A stretch of DNA of 64,000 nucleotides from Euleptes europaea (GCF_029931775.1 NC_079332.1:3546501-3610500); one strand, 5' to 3'. Counted from the first letter of the stretch, positions 29,403 to 41,232 are shown. A program made the numbers and translations. Notes: generated from the sequence alone by a model not told the origin.

Positions 29403-29551
29403 AGGGTGCTTTCACACATGCCGAATAATATACTGTCAATCCGCTTTCAGTGCGCTTTGCAGCTGTGTGAAGCAGCAAAGTCCGCTTGCAAACGATCGTG
29501 CACTGGAACTGGATTGAAACTGCATTATTTAGGATGAGGGAAAAGCACCCT
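29403..29551. mobile_element. short element with terminal inverted repeats
   Basis: Begins AGGGTGCTTTCACACATGC and ends GATGAGGGAAAAGCACCCT, inverted repeats of about 18 bp with mismatches. Its right end plus 12 flanking bases recur at 20196. No clear target duplication. Confidence 0.5.
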
Positions 29552-29991
29552 CAGTCCTCCGAACAAAAGGCGTTCAAGCAGAGTGACTTTCAGGGTCTTT
29601 GGAACTACTCATCCTACTGGTGAACTGGAGGTAGCAGCCAGGAGTGTACGCCTATAACTTACTGCTAGTTGCACAAAAGGTTATAAAGAAGTCAGGGTTA
29701 TCATCTGCACGAACAAATGTGCTGTTTGGAAATATTTGGGGTTATGGAGGAGGTTACAGTAGGAACGGCTACGTTTTGTGCAGCAGCCTGTAGAATCCGC
29801 CAGACGCTGCTGAGAACATCGGCAGGTCAATAATTTTAAAGAGTAGCCTATATAGTTTACACAGAGTGCAAACAATTTTTTTTTACTATTTGTCTAAACT
29901 TGTGGGTAGAACTTAACGCTAAGGGTATTTAGTGGTAAATTGTGAAGAGCTGTTGCAGGTCTATGACTGTTTTTTTTAAAATAACGATTGA
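29552..29991. other. intergenic, nothing recognised
   Basis: No gene or repeat match. Confidence 0.45.
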
Positions 29992-30038
29992 GATTGGGGT
30001 TATGTTAAACGTTGTGCCCGATCAGAGTTCTGATTCCG
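29992..30038 (+). repeat. left arm of a 50-bp inverted repeat pair
   Basis: GATTGGGGTTATGTTAAACG to ATCAGAGTTCTGATTCCG; the inverted partner lies at 30735-30783. Confidence 0.8.
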
Positions 30039-30418
30039 TTTCATCTCTCCGGTAGCACAAACAGGTGTCTAGGGTGAATGGTTGTAAGGGATTGTCTTCT
30101 TCGATGCAGCGTGTTAAGGGTGTGGATCTTACGCAAAGTCATCCGAGTTTAAACCTTCCACCCCTCCCCTCTCAGCCAAAAGCACTGGGCCAGTTTGTTT
30201 CCTCGGCTGCTTCCTCATTCTTGCACTCAGAGATATCATTCGCTGAAATCACATGACTGGTCATCATGAACGACAGCTCAACAGGGAAGTTTCTTCCTCT
30301 CCCCCACCCCTTTAACGCCTCCGGAGATCAGCATTTCAGTAACTCTACTACCTTCAATGTTAAAAAGTGTCATTCAACACAAAGCTTTTTAAAGCTGTAG
30401 ATGTAGGGAAAGACAACA

Positions 30419-30722
30419 AGAAGAGTTGGTTTTTATATGCCGACTTTCTCTACCTTTATTTATTTTTAAAAGGAGAATCAAACCGGCTCACAATCACCTT
30501 CCCTTCCTCTCCCCACAACAGACACCTTGTGAGGGAGGTGGGGCTGAGAGAGTTCGGAGAGAACTGTGACTAGCCCAAGATTACCCAGCTGGCTTCGTGT
30601 GGAGGAGTGGGGAAAACCAACCCGGTTCTCCAGGTTAGAGTCCGCCGCTCATGTGGAGGGGTGGGGGAATCGAACCCGGTTCTCCAGAGTCCGCCGCTCC
30701 TAACCACTGCACCACGCTGGAG
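30419..30722 (-). repeat. SINE-B inside the inverted repeat pair
   Basis: Full-length minus copy with an extra TTTATTTATTTTTAAAAGG near its tail. Confidence 0.85.
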
Positions 30723-30734
30723 ACCTGCAGGCAG

Positions 30735-30783
30735 CGGAATCAGAACTCTGATTAGGCACAACATTTTAACATAACCCCCAATC
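30735..30783 (-). repeat. right arm of a 50-bp inverted repeat pair
   Basis: CGGAATCAGAACTCTGATTA to CATAACCCCCAATC, about 90% identical to the reverse complement of 29992-30038. Confidence 0.8.
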
Positions 30784-31384
30784 CTTGCCCTAGCAGTATC
30801 GAGGGACCAAACTAGACAAGTAGCGGGGAGATTTGGGAACAGGTCTCCCCAGCGAGTTTTATTGGTAAATAGCCATGGCAGGGATTTAGATGGGGCCGGC
30901 ACAGCAGTCGAGGGAGTTCCATTTTGCTTTCTTGACCCCGCAATGCCCCTCCCAGTTCTGCAATTTGGGCGCAGGAGGGGAAAGAGCTCAGCAACCATAG
31001 AGTTTGCTTGATGGCAACCAAACCTTTTGTCCCCCTCAGGGCTGTATCAGACGGCCCTCAAAACATACCCTGGAAAATTTAGATTTGACAGTATTTATCC
31101 TTTCGAGTGGATTTTTCTTGGTGTTTCACAAACGGTTTGCTTTTGGATATGGTGTTTTAATAGCTATATATATACCGCCCTGTTCTCGAGTGCCAGCAAA
31201 GTGTACTTATCATGAAAGCAATAAAACCCAGGGGGTGTTTGCAGACCAGTATTTCCACGCACCCCAGAGAATTCATGAATTCATTGAACCCTGCAAGCCT
31301 CTTCATCCGGCAACACAAAACACACAAAAATTACCGCGGCACACAATGCTTTAATTGTTGTTTTTATGTTTCTGTGTGCGACAG
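30784..31384. other. intergenic, nothing recognised
   Basis: No gene or repeat match. Confidence 0.5.
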
Positions 31385-31452
31385 GACGTTTTGGAAGACG
31401 CTGGCTCACAGAGTCGCCGTGAATCGGAAGTGACTTGACGGCACTTAACGCA
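31385..31452 (+). repeat. SINE tail, BovB-like type
   Basis: CAGAGTCGCCGTGAATCGGA and AGTGACTTGACGGCACTTAA, the terminal segment of a squamate SINE. Confidence 0.6.
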
Positions 31453-31808
31453 CCCATGTATTTCAGCCCTGGTTTTGGCTTGGATTTTCTGCACTCAACG
31501 TGCGCATCACGCCACATCCCTAACATCAAGCAGTGAATTCATTTGGTATTGCTCTCTTCTCCCAGCCATGCTCAACTTCTATCCTTCAGTGCTGACGGAA
31601 GAAGTGCCATTAGCTATCTAAAAAAGCAAAATCGTAGAGAAAAGGTTGGCCTCGCCAACTGATAGCCGTAACAGTATTTTGCCGTTGTGTAGAACTGGCT
31701 GGGCTACCAGCATTCCTTTGGGGGGGGGCAGCTTCTCTATATCACCTGACCAGGACGGGTGTTTGTTATAAACTTTTATACCCCACTAGCTAATCAGGTG
31801 GATGCCCA
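31453..31808. other. intergenic, nothing recognised
   Basis: No gene or repeat match. Confidence 0.5.
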
Positions 31809-32120
31809 GAGAGCCAGCGTAGGGCAGTGGTTAAGAGTGGTGGTATGGAGCGGTGGACTCTGATCTGGAGAACTGGGTTTGATTCCCCACTCCTCCACAT
31901 GAGCAGGGGAGGCTAATCTGGTGAACTGGATTTGTTTCCCCACTCCTACACAGGAAGCCAGTTGGGTGGCCTTGGGCTAGTCACAGCTCTCTCAGCTCCA
32001 CCTACCTTCCAGGGTGTCTGTCATGGGGAGGGGAAGGGAAGGTGATTGTCAGCCAGTCTGAGTCTCCCTTAAGTGGCAGAGAAAGTAGGCATATAAAAAA
32101 CCAACTCTTCTTCTTCTTCA
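31809..32120 (+). repeat. SINE-B, plus copy
   Basis: GAGAGCCAGCGTAGGGCAGTGGT head to a (CTT)4 tail; one of few plus-strand copies. Confidence 0.85.
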
Positions 32121-33105
32121 GAGCAACTTACGGCACAATTGAAAACATCCTCTAAAATTAGAGAACTTAAAAACTAAAAAAAAACCCCAAACAACCCAAA
32201 ACCAGGAATATTGATCAGCCAACAGATAAAAGCTGACTTCCAAATCGCTCCCAGCATCACAAGCTCCCCGAAACAAAATAATGTTCAGCTTGTGCCAGCC
32301 AACTGTTCGGTGACGGGAGCGAGTTCCAGTGGTTTGGAGGCCCTCCCTCCTTCCCATGGCACTTCAGATGGCAGGGAAGCACGAAAAATGAAGACAGCCG
32401 GGAAGGCACAAGTCAGCAAAGGCCATCCTTGAGACGGCCCGTCGGGTTCTGGAGGGCTTTCTCACTTCCCCTTTGTTCCATTCCAAACTCACGGCGTGGG
32501 AAGAACGACACCAGAACCTTCACCTTCTTCCGAGCCACTGTTTAGGGTTTCCTTGGGCGCCGACCAGGCACGTTTTTTGCTGGGCCAACACCGGGCTGCG
32601 ATCTCTCTGTGCTAGAGGGGAAGGGATTGAGATTTACAGTCAAAACACAGGCCGGCATATTCCATCAGCACAGGCCGGGGTGGGACAAAGGCATTCTGTT
32701 CTTGCCCGGAAGGTCACCGGCACAGGCTGCTCCGTCTATTCGAACAATTCCTCCATAAGGACCCAAAGTGTTGACAGCGTAAACAGGGGCTGCCTCCCCG
32801 CACCCATGATTACTATTTGACAAACCAGGGCAGAGGAGCAGCAACCAGCATTCTTGCATACAGAGCAGGGTCAGGTAGCCCCGATTCTCAGGCTGAAGGA
32901 ATCGCTGAGAAAAGAAAGGCGTCAGAGAGAGATGAAGAGAAAAAAGAGAAGTCAAATTCCACTTGGCCAACTAGCCAGCGTTCAGAAGCGGCCATGACAA
33001 GCCCAGTGACTTCACCAAAAAAGGCAGCGAGCAATTTTCAATTCCCAGTGCAGGATCGAAAACCTTTGGCTTAGAGGCAGATGCTTCCCAACTCACTCAA
33101 CGAAA
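32121..33105. other. intergenic, nothing recognised
   Basis: No gene or repeat match. Confidence 0.5.
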
Positions 33106-33419
33106 GAAGAAGAAGAAGAAGTTGGTTTTTATATGCCGACTTTCTCTGCCACTTACAGGAGAATCAAAACGGCTTACAATCGCCTTCCCCTCCCCACAAC
33201 AGACACCCTGTGAGGCAGGTGAGGCTGAGAGAGCTGTGACTAGCCCAAGGTCACCCAGCTGGCTTCATGCGGAGGAGTGGGGAAACAAATCCAGTTCACC
33301 AGATTAGCCTCTGACGCTCCTGTGGAGGAGTGGGGAATCAAACCCGGCTCTCCAGATCAGACCTAACCGCTCCAAACCACCGCTCTTAACCACCACACCA
33401 TGCTGGCTCTCGGTAAAGA
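33106..33419 (-). repeat. SINE-B
   Basis: Full-length minus copy with a (GAA)n end of about six units. Confidence 0.85.
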
Positions 33420-33983
33420 GGTTTATCGAGCGTAGGCATCACACTTTCTGCCCCTTGCAAAGTCAACGTTCCGCAGCCTCTCACCTTGCGTTTGCTCATT
33501 AACGTGAATCTCCGTGCACCCATTTCCCCCCCGCCCTGTTATAATCAAGCTCTTTAACGCGCTTTTTTAATTTGGGCGAAAGCTTCCGTCTCCCCAAGAC
33601 CTAGTAATGTAGAACTGATTTCTGAACATTTTGCTGTCGTTTTTTTTGTTTCGTTTTTGCAGATGGCCTCAGAATGGCACCATATTCCGCAAGCTGTCCT
33701 CTGTTGCTATAGTTACTTGCCAAGTTGAGTCAAAGCGGGCTCCGTTCCCACACCTTGAGTGGCTGCTGCGCTGAAAACACCTGTCAGATGCACAAGGCAA
33801 AAAAAGAAAAAGAAAAAAAGGCACCGTTCGATCTCTGGGAATTTATGCAGGGCGTTAAATCACCCGTTACCATATAAGGGAACCCAAAGCACCGTGGAGG
33901 TTTAGGCGTCTGTGCCTAGTGCATAGAGCCAGCACTTTTAAGAGCAACCGGTCAAGCAGGAAAGGAGCAGGGGTTTTAGTCCT
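33420..33983. other. intergenic, nothing recognised
   Basis: No gene or repeat match. Confidence 0.5.
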
Positions 33984-34278
33984 CAAGAAGAGTTACATGC
34001 CGACTTTCTCCACCGCTTAAGGGAGAATCAAACCGGCTTACGATCACCTTCCCCTCCCCACAACAGACACCCTGTGAGGTAGGCAGGACTGAGAGAGCTG
34101 TGACTAGCCCAAGGTCACCCAGCTGGCTTTGTGTGGAGGAGTGGGGGAAGCCAACCTGGTTCACCAGATTAGCCTCCGCCGCTCCTGTGGAGGAGTGGGG
34201 GACTCAAACCCGGTTCTCCAGATCAGACTCTGCCGCCCCAAACCACCGCTCTTAACCACTACGCCACGCTGGCTCTCA
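33984..34278 (-). repeat. SINE-B
   Basis: Minus copy lacking a few tail bases. Confidence 0.85.
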
Positions 34279-34890
34279 AGAGGACACCTTTGTGCCTCTC
34301 CTGCACTTATAGCCTGCGGAGCTGAATGAAGGAAAAGTAGTGGTAACGTCAGCAACCTGCGAAAAAATCCCAGGTCCCTGTGGAGCTATGAGTTGAAAGG
34401 GCTCACCAGCCTCGGCAAGCCGTTGTGTTTTGCAATTTGCCTTCTCCTACAGCCAGGGCATGGAAGAACCTTGAGACACAGACTAGTACTGGAAAGGAAC
34501 TGTGGAAAGCAAAAAAAGAACAGAAGTCAGGGGAATTATCGAGTTGTGCAAGCTGCACGCTTCTGTCTCTTGGTCAAAAGAGAAGCAAGACTCCTGCCGG
34601 AGACCGCCTCAACCAAACTCTCCCGTGTGAAACGGGCGGAGATTCTAGCATGAGGGGTCTCAAGTCACATCCTCTCCCCCCCACCCCCCCGAAAAATCTT
34701 ACTTCTAACCCCAGATGTACGGGAACCTGCTTAAAATTTTCTAGCCCCGGCTCAGTCACTCAAGGAGCTTGTAGAGCCAGACTAAAGGTCTGTATTAATT
34801 TCAGCCTGCTGCCCTTTGTGGCCTAGCTCCCCCCATACAGACCAACTCAATATGGGCGCCACACAGTTTTCTTATCTATTTCTTTAATCT
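34279..34890. other. intergenic, nothing recognised
   Basis: No gene or repeat match. Confidence 0.5.
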
Positions 34891-35030
34891 CAGAGTTGGA
34901 AGGGACTAGGGTCATCTCATCCGACCCGCTGCCAATGCAGGAACGCCTGCTCTAGTATCCCTGACAAGCAGGTATCCAATTACTACTTTAAAACCTTCCG
35001 AAACTAAGAATCCATCACCACATGAGGGAG
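34891..35030 (-). repeat. old CR1 fragment
   Basis: CAGAGTTGGAAGGGACTAGG and CATCTCATCCGACCC, a diverged CR1 tail with part of the upstream region. Confidence 0.55.
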
Positions 35031-35276
35031 TGGTAGCGGGACTAGCCCCGCTTAACCAGGTTAGCGCTCCTCAAGCGTTTCCTTGGGCTATGATGAACTA
35101 GTCTTCACTGGCCACGATGGCCCCACGCGACAGATTTCTGAGACAGCTTATAGTGCCCATCTTAAAACCAGAAAATCTCAGTTTCTCGAGTTCCCTTCCA
35201 TCTGCAGCTGATAACTGGAACTAAGAAAGCAAGACTAGTATCTGAGCATAACAAAGTGCTCAGACTTGATATGCAA

Positions 35277-35400
35277 AAACTATGTGTGTGTGTGTTAAGT
35301 GCTGTCCAGTCGCCTCTGACTCATGTTGATATGAATCAACGTCCTCCAAAATGTCCTCTTTGACGGCCTTGCTCAGATCTTGCAGATCTTCCTTTATTTC
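35277..35400 (-). repeat. SINE fragment with BovB-like tail
   Basis: TTAAGTGCTGTCCAGTCGCC, CAACGTCCTCCAAAATGTCC and GCTCAGATCTTGCA; preceded by a short (GT)n. Confidence 0.55.
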
Positions 35401-35621
35401 TTTAATCTCTAAAGATTATTTCTTTAAAACTCTACAAATACACAAATATTAAATATGACTAATGTCAAGGCCTCCCCCCCCCCCACTTCACTCTTTGGTA
35501 CAAATCAAAAACAGGCACACCAATGGGTCACAGTTTAGTTAAGGGCGTTAGCTAAGCCACAGACAGTTTCTGCCCTTTAAACTGCTAACAGCGTTCCTCA
35601 AGCTACAAGCCAGTAAGCACA

Positions 35622-35810
35622 AGCCTCTGCCTGGCATGCAGAAGGTCCCAGGTTCAATCCCCGGCATCTCCAGTAAAAGGGACTAGGCGAGTAGGTGACG
35701 TGAAAGACCCCCTGCCTGAGTCCCCCGAGAGCCGCTGCCGGTCTGAGTAGACGATACTGACTTGGATGGACCGAGGGTCTGACTCAGTAGAAGGCAGCTT
35801 CATGTGTTCA
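35622..35810 (+). repeat. SINE-A, 5' truncated
   Basis: Starts within box A (AGCCTCTGCCTGGCATGC) and runs to CATGTGTTCA. Confidence 0.8.
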
Positions 35811-36564
35811 CAATCCAGCCATCCCAAGTACAATTACTGGGGCGTAAGCCCCACTGAGAACCAATGGGACGTGCTTCTGCATAGACACATGGCCTGCAAG
35901 ATCCTTTTAAAACTGATGGTATTTAAACCAGTCACGGCTAAGGCCGCAGTCCTGCCACCCCATTACTAAGAAGCGAGTCTTGCAGGATCAGAAGCGAGAT
36001 TGGCGTCTCAGGAAACATGGCCTCCACTCCCTATTCCGTTCCTTCCCAACGGGATTCAGGCCCAAGCCGGACAAATCTGCGGACATTTGGCTGCTACCAA
36101 CTCGCGCCTCCGAATCAGCATCGTTCCTGTAATGTCTGACCACAGGAGGTGTCCCAGTTCTATGGGAGATGGGACGCAACAGTTCTAGCAGAACTTGTGA
36201 GCAGCCAGCAAAAGCGGTTTAGATGAACCAGAAGCAGCACTAAATAAGGGAAGACCTTGGGGGGGCACGGAGAGATTCGTCAGCAGTCAGGAAGGGGGCA
36301 CGCACACTGTTCTTCCATCCTCCTTTCCCCGGCTTGGCTGACCCTGTCACGATCACACGGGGAGAGCCCTCGGTGGCTAGAAATGGCTCATCTTCCGCTC
36401 GTAGTATTTGGAGAAGAGCGGGGAGGTGGGGAAGGTGATGATTCATAATTGCTCAGGGTGCCCGAGCCTGTAACCTACTGGAGGAAGCAGCAGAAGGAAA
36501 GAGAGACGAAGAGAAGAAGGCCTCAGCACCAGGGCAGAGGCATACACGTGGCAGTCCTAGAGAG
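35811..36564. other. intergenic, nothing recognised
   Basis: No gene or repeat match. Confidence 0.5.
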
Positions 36565-36725
36565 TTGGGCTGGTGTAGTGGTTAACATGTCAAAGTAGGA
36601 CCTAGGACAACTGGGTGCAAATCCCTGCTCTGCCACGGAAGCTCACTAGATGACCTTGGGCCCATCACATACTCTCAGCCTCTCCTACCTCACAGGGTGC
36701 TGCTGCGAGGATAGAGCGGAGAAGG
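36565..36725 (+). repeat. variant tRNA-derived SINE, L2-like core
   Basis: Head GGCTGGTGTAGTGGTTAACA, box B GGGTGCAAATCC, core TACCTCACAGGGTGCTGCTG. Distinct from SINE-B at box A and the core. Confidence 0.6.
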
Positions 36726-36735
36726 GAAGAAGATG

Positions 36736-37047
36736 AAGAAGACGGCAAAGAAGACGAAGAAGAGCTGGTTTTTATATGCCCACTTTCTCTACCACTTAAG
36801 GAAGAATCAAACCGGATTACAATCCCCTTCCCTTCCCCACATCAGACACCTTGTGCGGGAGGTGGGGCTGAGAGTGTGTGACTGGCCCAAGGTCACCCAG
36901 CTGGCTTCGTGTGTAGGTGCGGGGGAAACAAATCCAGTTCACCAGATTAGCCTCCGCCACTCATGTGGAGGAGTGGGGGAATCAAACCCGGTTCTCCTGA
37001 TCAGAGTCCACCACTCCAAACCACCGCTCTTAACCACTAGCTGGCTG
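36736..37047 (-). repeat. SINE-B
   Basis: Minus copy with (GAA)-rich end. Confidence 0.85.
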
Positions 37048-37175
37048 TCCAAAGAACAATGTGGTAAGCCGTCTGGGGTCTCTGAGGAGACAAGGAAGAT
37101 AAACACGGCATGAATAAAATAATAAGTCCTCGACGGAGTCCCTGCCTTATAGGAAGCTGCCTTATACTGAATTAG

Positions 37176-37298
37176 TATAGGACTAGCTATGAGCAATGCC
37201 AACAATAGCCATAATATTGTTGGCATTGCTCATAGCTAGTCCTATACTGAATTTCTCATCTTATGATAAGTGTATAGAGGTGTCTGATTTTTCTTCCA
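37176..37298. other. 123-bp insert with perfect 34-bp hairpin and 14-bp flanking repeats
   Basis: Arms 37174-37207 and 37215-37248 are exact reverse complements with a 7-base loop. TTATACTGAATTAG occurs at 37162-37175 and again at 37299-37312. The insert ends in TGATTTTTCTTCCA. Not recognised as any known small RNA. Confidence 0.75.
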
Positions 37299-37375
37299 TT
37301 ATACTGAATTAGAGCATTAGTTCATCAGGGCCAATATTGTCGACTCTCACTGGCGGCCACTTTCCAGTGTCCAGA

Positions 37376-37902
37376 GCTGGAACGTGTCCAGAGGAGGGCA
37401 ACAAAGATGGTGAGGGGGTCTGGAGACCAAGTCTTATGAGGAAAGGCTGAAGGAGCTGGGTACGTTTAGCCTGAAGAGAAGACTGAGAGGGGATATGATA
37501 ACCATCTTCAAGGACTTGAAGGGCTGTCACAGAGAGGAGGGTGCCGAGTTGTTTTCTCTTGCCCCAGAAGGTCGGACCAGAACCAACGGATTGAAATTAA
37601 ATCCAAAGAGTTTCCGTCTAGACATTAGGAAGAATTTCCTACCAGTTAGAGCGGTTCCTCAGTGGAACAGGCTTCCTCGGGAGGTGGTGAGCTCTCCTTC
37701 CCTGGAGGTTTTTAAGCAGAGGCTAGATGGCCATCTGTCAGCAATGCTGATTCTATAACCTTGGGCAGTTCATAGGAGGGGGGGCATCTTGGCCATCTTC
37801 TGGTTACTGGGGGAGGGGGGGTTGTTGTGATTTTCCTGCATTGTGCAGGGTGTTGGACTAGATGACCCCTGGTGGTACCTTCCAACTCTATGGTTCTATG
37901 CC
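37376..37902 (+). repeat. CR1 3' end, longest copy
   Basis: Encodes [40 protein letters not shown] and [15 protein letters not shown], then the tail ending CTCTATGGTTCTATG. Confidence 0.88.
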
Positions 37903-37998
37903 AGGGGATACCCCGTGATCCTTTTAGCTGGAGATGCCAGGGGCTGAACCTGGAACCTCCTGCATGCCGAGCAGATGTTCTGCCACCAAACCATGGTC

Positions 37999-38540
37999 TC
38001 TAGCTTTCAGGATTCACAATGCCTCAGCCAGTGAATATCCTCATGGTTTGATTCAGAATATTACCGGCGACATTTAATTCAATGCATTTCAACAACAACA
38101 ACAAAAGTTAATGTAATTTCTGTTCTACGGCCTTTTCACTTTTCCTTAGCGTTCAAGCTGCTTATCGCAAGATTGACCTGGTGCAGATCACAGCAAGTTA
38201 AGCCCACGGCAGACAGCCCTCTGGGACATCCAAGCAGATCCAACGCTCTCTGTTAGATTCCTTTCCCTAGGTTTAACAGCCCATTGGCTACTCATCTACC
38301 ATCTCACACTAAAAGGAAAAGGGAAATGAAAATTAATTTTTTTCATGACACTATAAAGAGAAAAGTTGCCACATCTCTCACGCAATTTGCCAATCTACTT
38401 GACAGCAGATGAAGCAGTATTTGCTTCCCAGAAAGTGCCATTAGCTATTTGATCTGGGGAGTGATAGATTTATTTCTGGCAGTATTACTCTGTGAACATG
38501 CTAAAACAACGTGGGCTAGGGAGACTACCTGATCCGGACA
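37999..38540. other. intergenic, nothing recognised
   Basis: No gene or repeat match. Confidence 0.5.
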
Positions 38541-38755
38541 TATGAACACACGAAGCTGCCTTCTACTGAATCAGACCCTTGGTCTATCAAGTCAGTATCG
38601 TCTACTCAGACCGGAAGCGGCTCTCCAGGGTCTCAAGTAGAGGTCTTTCATATCACCTATTTGCCTAGTCCCTTTAACTGGAGGTGCCGAGGATTGAACC
38701 TGGGACCTTCTGCATGCCAAGCAGATGTTCTACCACTGAGCCACGGCCCCTCCCC
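38541..38755 (-). repeat. SINE-A
   Basis: Full-length minus copy. Confidence 0.85.
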
Positions 38756-38895
38756 ATGGCTCTCCAGGGTCTCAGGAAGGGGTCTTTCACATCACCTACT
38801 TGCCTAGTCCCTTTAACTGGAGATGCCGGGGATTGAACCTGGGACCTTCTGCATGCCAAGTAGATGCTCTACCACCGAGTCACGGCCCCTCCCCT
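38756..38895 (-). repeat. SINE-A, head half
   Basis: Begins at GGCTCTCCAGGGTCTCAGG directly after the previous copy, a tandem partial. Confidence 0.8.
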
Positions 38896-39015
38896 GATTT
38901 TGAACTCTGAAGGGTCCCAAGCGCATGGCAGTCCATCCTCCAAAGCAGCCGTTTTCTCCAGGGGAACTGATCTCTGTCATCTGGCATCTGAGTTGCTCAC
39001 AGTTAGATGTCCCCA
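38896..39015 (-). mobile_element. hAT-type element fragment
   Basis: GTTTTCTCCAGGGGAACTGA shared with the copies at 18815 and 59296; ends decayed. Confidence 0.5.
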
Positions 39016-39788
39016 GCCCATGCTCATGCCAGCATTTAATATAACTTAGCGTACTCGAGGGCAAACTTGGTATAACTCAGCGACTCTGAAAAACCTGGCC
39101 TACTTAGATAATGTTTAATTATCTTGCCTTGCCCAAGCGGCTCTGGGCCTATCAGTGACCAGGAAACCAATAAAATACGCAGCTTCTGGAGGGAGTCATA
39201 CTGACGGATGGGAGTTGGTCTTGTTTTGGGTTTCTCTGGCTTTGTGTACATGGAAAGCAAAGACCCAGCTGACGCTGGTGGGTTCTGGTTGCATAGAGGT
39301 CGGTTGGGTCCGAAGTGGCTCATTGTAGACCATCATTCTGGCTATGATACTAATTAGTTCCCAGTCCTGGGCACTGCTAAAAAGGGTGATGCTCTAAGTA
39401 ATGCTCCAATGCGCCCCAGGTCTAGTGGAAGCTGGGCTAGTAGCCGCTTAGGGGCCAGTACAAATACTAGTTACCCCGAGTCCTCCGTTACAAAGCTACT
39501 CACGCCTTCCGCATCCTACAACATCAAGTCTTTCCACAGATCATTTTTCCCCCTTGTGGTTTTCACTTCTGCATTTTTAAAAAAGAATGTGTCTCGAAAC
39601 GTGTTCGGATGTTTTCCAAGAAGGGACCTGTTGCAATCAAGGGTGAAAGAGTAGACCATGCTCAAGAGGAAGGCAGTTCTATTTGCCAAACCCTGCTGCA
39701 GAACGGGAAGGCGCTTTCCCACCTCTGCCACCCACCAAGCCAGGAATGGAGCCAGGTTCCCATGGCTTACTTCAGATCTAAAGATTAA
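39016..39788. other. intergenic, nothing recognised
   Basis: No gene or repeat match. Confidence 0.5.
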
Positions 39789-40099
39789 GAAAGAAGAAGA
39801 GTTGGTTTTTATATGCTGACTTTCTCCACCACTTAAGGAAGAATCAAACCGGCTTACAATCGCCTTCCCCTCCCCACAACAGACACCCTGTGAGGTAGGT
39901 GGGGCTGAGAGAGCTCAGAGAGAACTGTGACTAGCCCAAGGTCACCCAGCTGGCTTCATGTGTAGGAGTGGGGAAACAAATCCAGTTCACCAGATTAGCG
40001 TCCACCGCTCATGTGGAGGAGTGGGGAATCAAACTCGGTTCTCCAGATCAGATTCCACCACTCCAAACCACGGCTCTTAACAACTACACCACGCTGGCA
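39789..40099 (-). repeat. SINE-B
   Basis: Full-length minus copy. Confidence 0.85.
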
Positions 40100-40639
40100 T
40101 TTGGGGCTTCTCATACATTTGCATTCCCGTTTCTCACGTGTATCACCTTCTTGGACCACAGCACTCCAGCAGGAGCCAGTCAGCTGCCTCCAGGCCCCCA
40201 CAAGAGAAATCTGATACCTCCCCATTTGTCTTTGGTCTGGTATACCGCCTCTGGAAATGGAGGTTCCGTTTTGCTATCATGTTCTAATCCTCTTTTTTTT
40301 TTTGCACTTGTAAGAGTGCAGCACTAGAATTGTTTTCTTCTGAAGCTTTAATGATCCAGTCTCCCAAGGTGTTGGCAACGAATGGGGTGCAAATAACCGC
40401 AACGGGTCTGGGCTGGATCAGTCCCTCCCCCATGAGGAGTTCTCAGACTGTATCAGTCCTCTGATCCAGACTGATCCTCTTCAGAGGATTGTCTGGGGCT
40501 AAGAATAAAAAGAGAAAACCTCAACAAACTGGCAGGAGAGGGATTGAAATTCGTCCTGTGTGCCAGCCATTGGTTTTAAAAATTATTTTTACTGAGCATG
40601 GGCCAGAATCAGGGGTATGAGGCAGGAGAAACTTATATG
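40100..40639. other. intergenic, nothing recognised
   Basis: No gene or repeat match. Confidence 0.5.
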
Positions 40640-40949
40640 GAGAGCCAGTGTGGTGTCATGGTTAAGAGAGGTGGACTCTGATCTGGAGAACCGGGTTCGA
40701 TTTCCCCACTCCTCCACATGAGCAGCGGAGGCTAATCTGGTGAACTGGGTTGGTTTCCCCCACTCCTCCACACGAAGCCAGCTGGGTGACCCTGGGCTAG
40801 TCACAGCTCTCTTAGAGCTCTCTCAGCCCCACCGACCTCACAGGGTGTCTGTTGTGGGGAGGGGAAGGGAAGGTGATTGTAAGCTGGTTTGAGTCCCCCT
40901 TAAGTGGTAGAGAAAGTCGGCATATAAAAACCACTCTTCTTCTTTTTTT
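40640..40949 (+). repeat. SINE-B, plus copy
   Basis: GAGAGCCAGTGTGGTGTCAT head to CACTCTTCTTCTT tail. Confidence 0.85.
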
Positions 40950-41131
40950 ATGTACACCCCTTGATGGGCCAGCAGCGGATGAATTCAGACAAGCAGGTCA
41001 GCAGCTTCCACTAAAAAAGTATACGCTGCATTCAGATGCAAAACACACTGCTTGTGATAATGAATCCACAGTGGCTCAGTAACTGACAGTACTCATCACG
41101 TGATGCTGGAGCCAATGAGTACTCAGCACCT

Positions 41132-41190
41132 GAGGAGACAGGGTGGTTGAATGGTTAGTGTGCTGGACTTGGATCTGGGAGGCCCAGCCC
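41132..41190 (+). repeat. tRNA-like SINE head fragment
   Basis: GGTTGAATGGTTAGTGTGCT and GACTTGGATCTGGGAGG, then poly-C. Confidence 0.4.
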
Positions 41191-41232
41191 CCCCCCCCCA
41201 ACGTTAGGAGTCACCAGGATATCATCTTAGTT

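Larger units (their letters stand above)
37150..37998 (-). repeat. old SINE-A broken by two insertions
   Basis: Host pieces 37150-37175, 37299-37375 and 37903-37998. The hairpin insert sits in its tail and a CR1 3' end in its middle. Confidence 0.65.
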
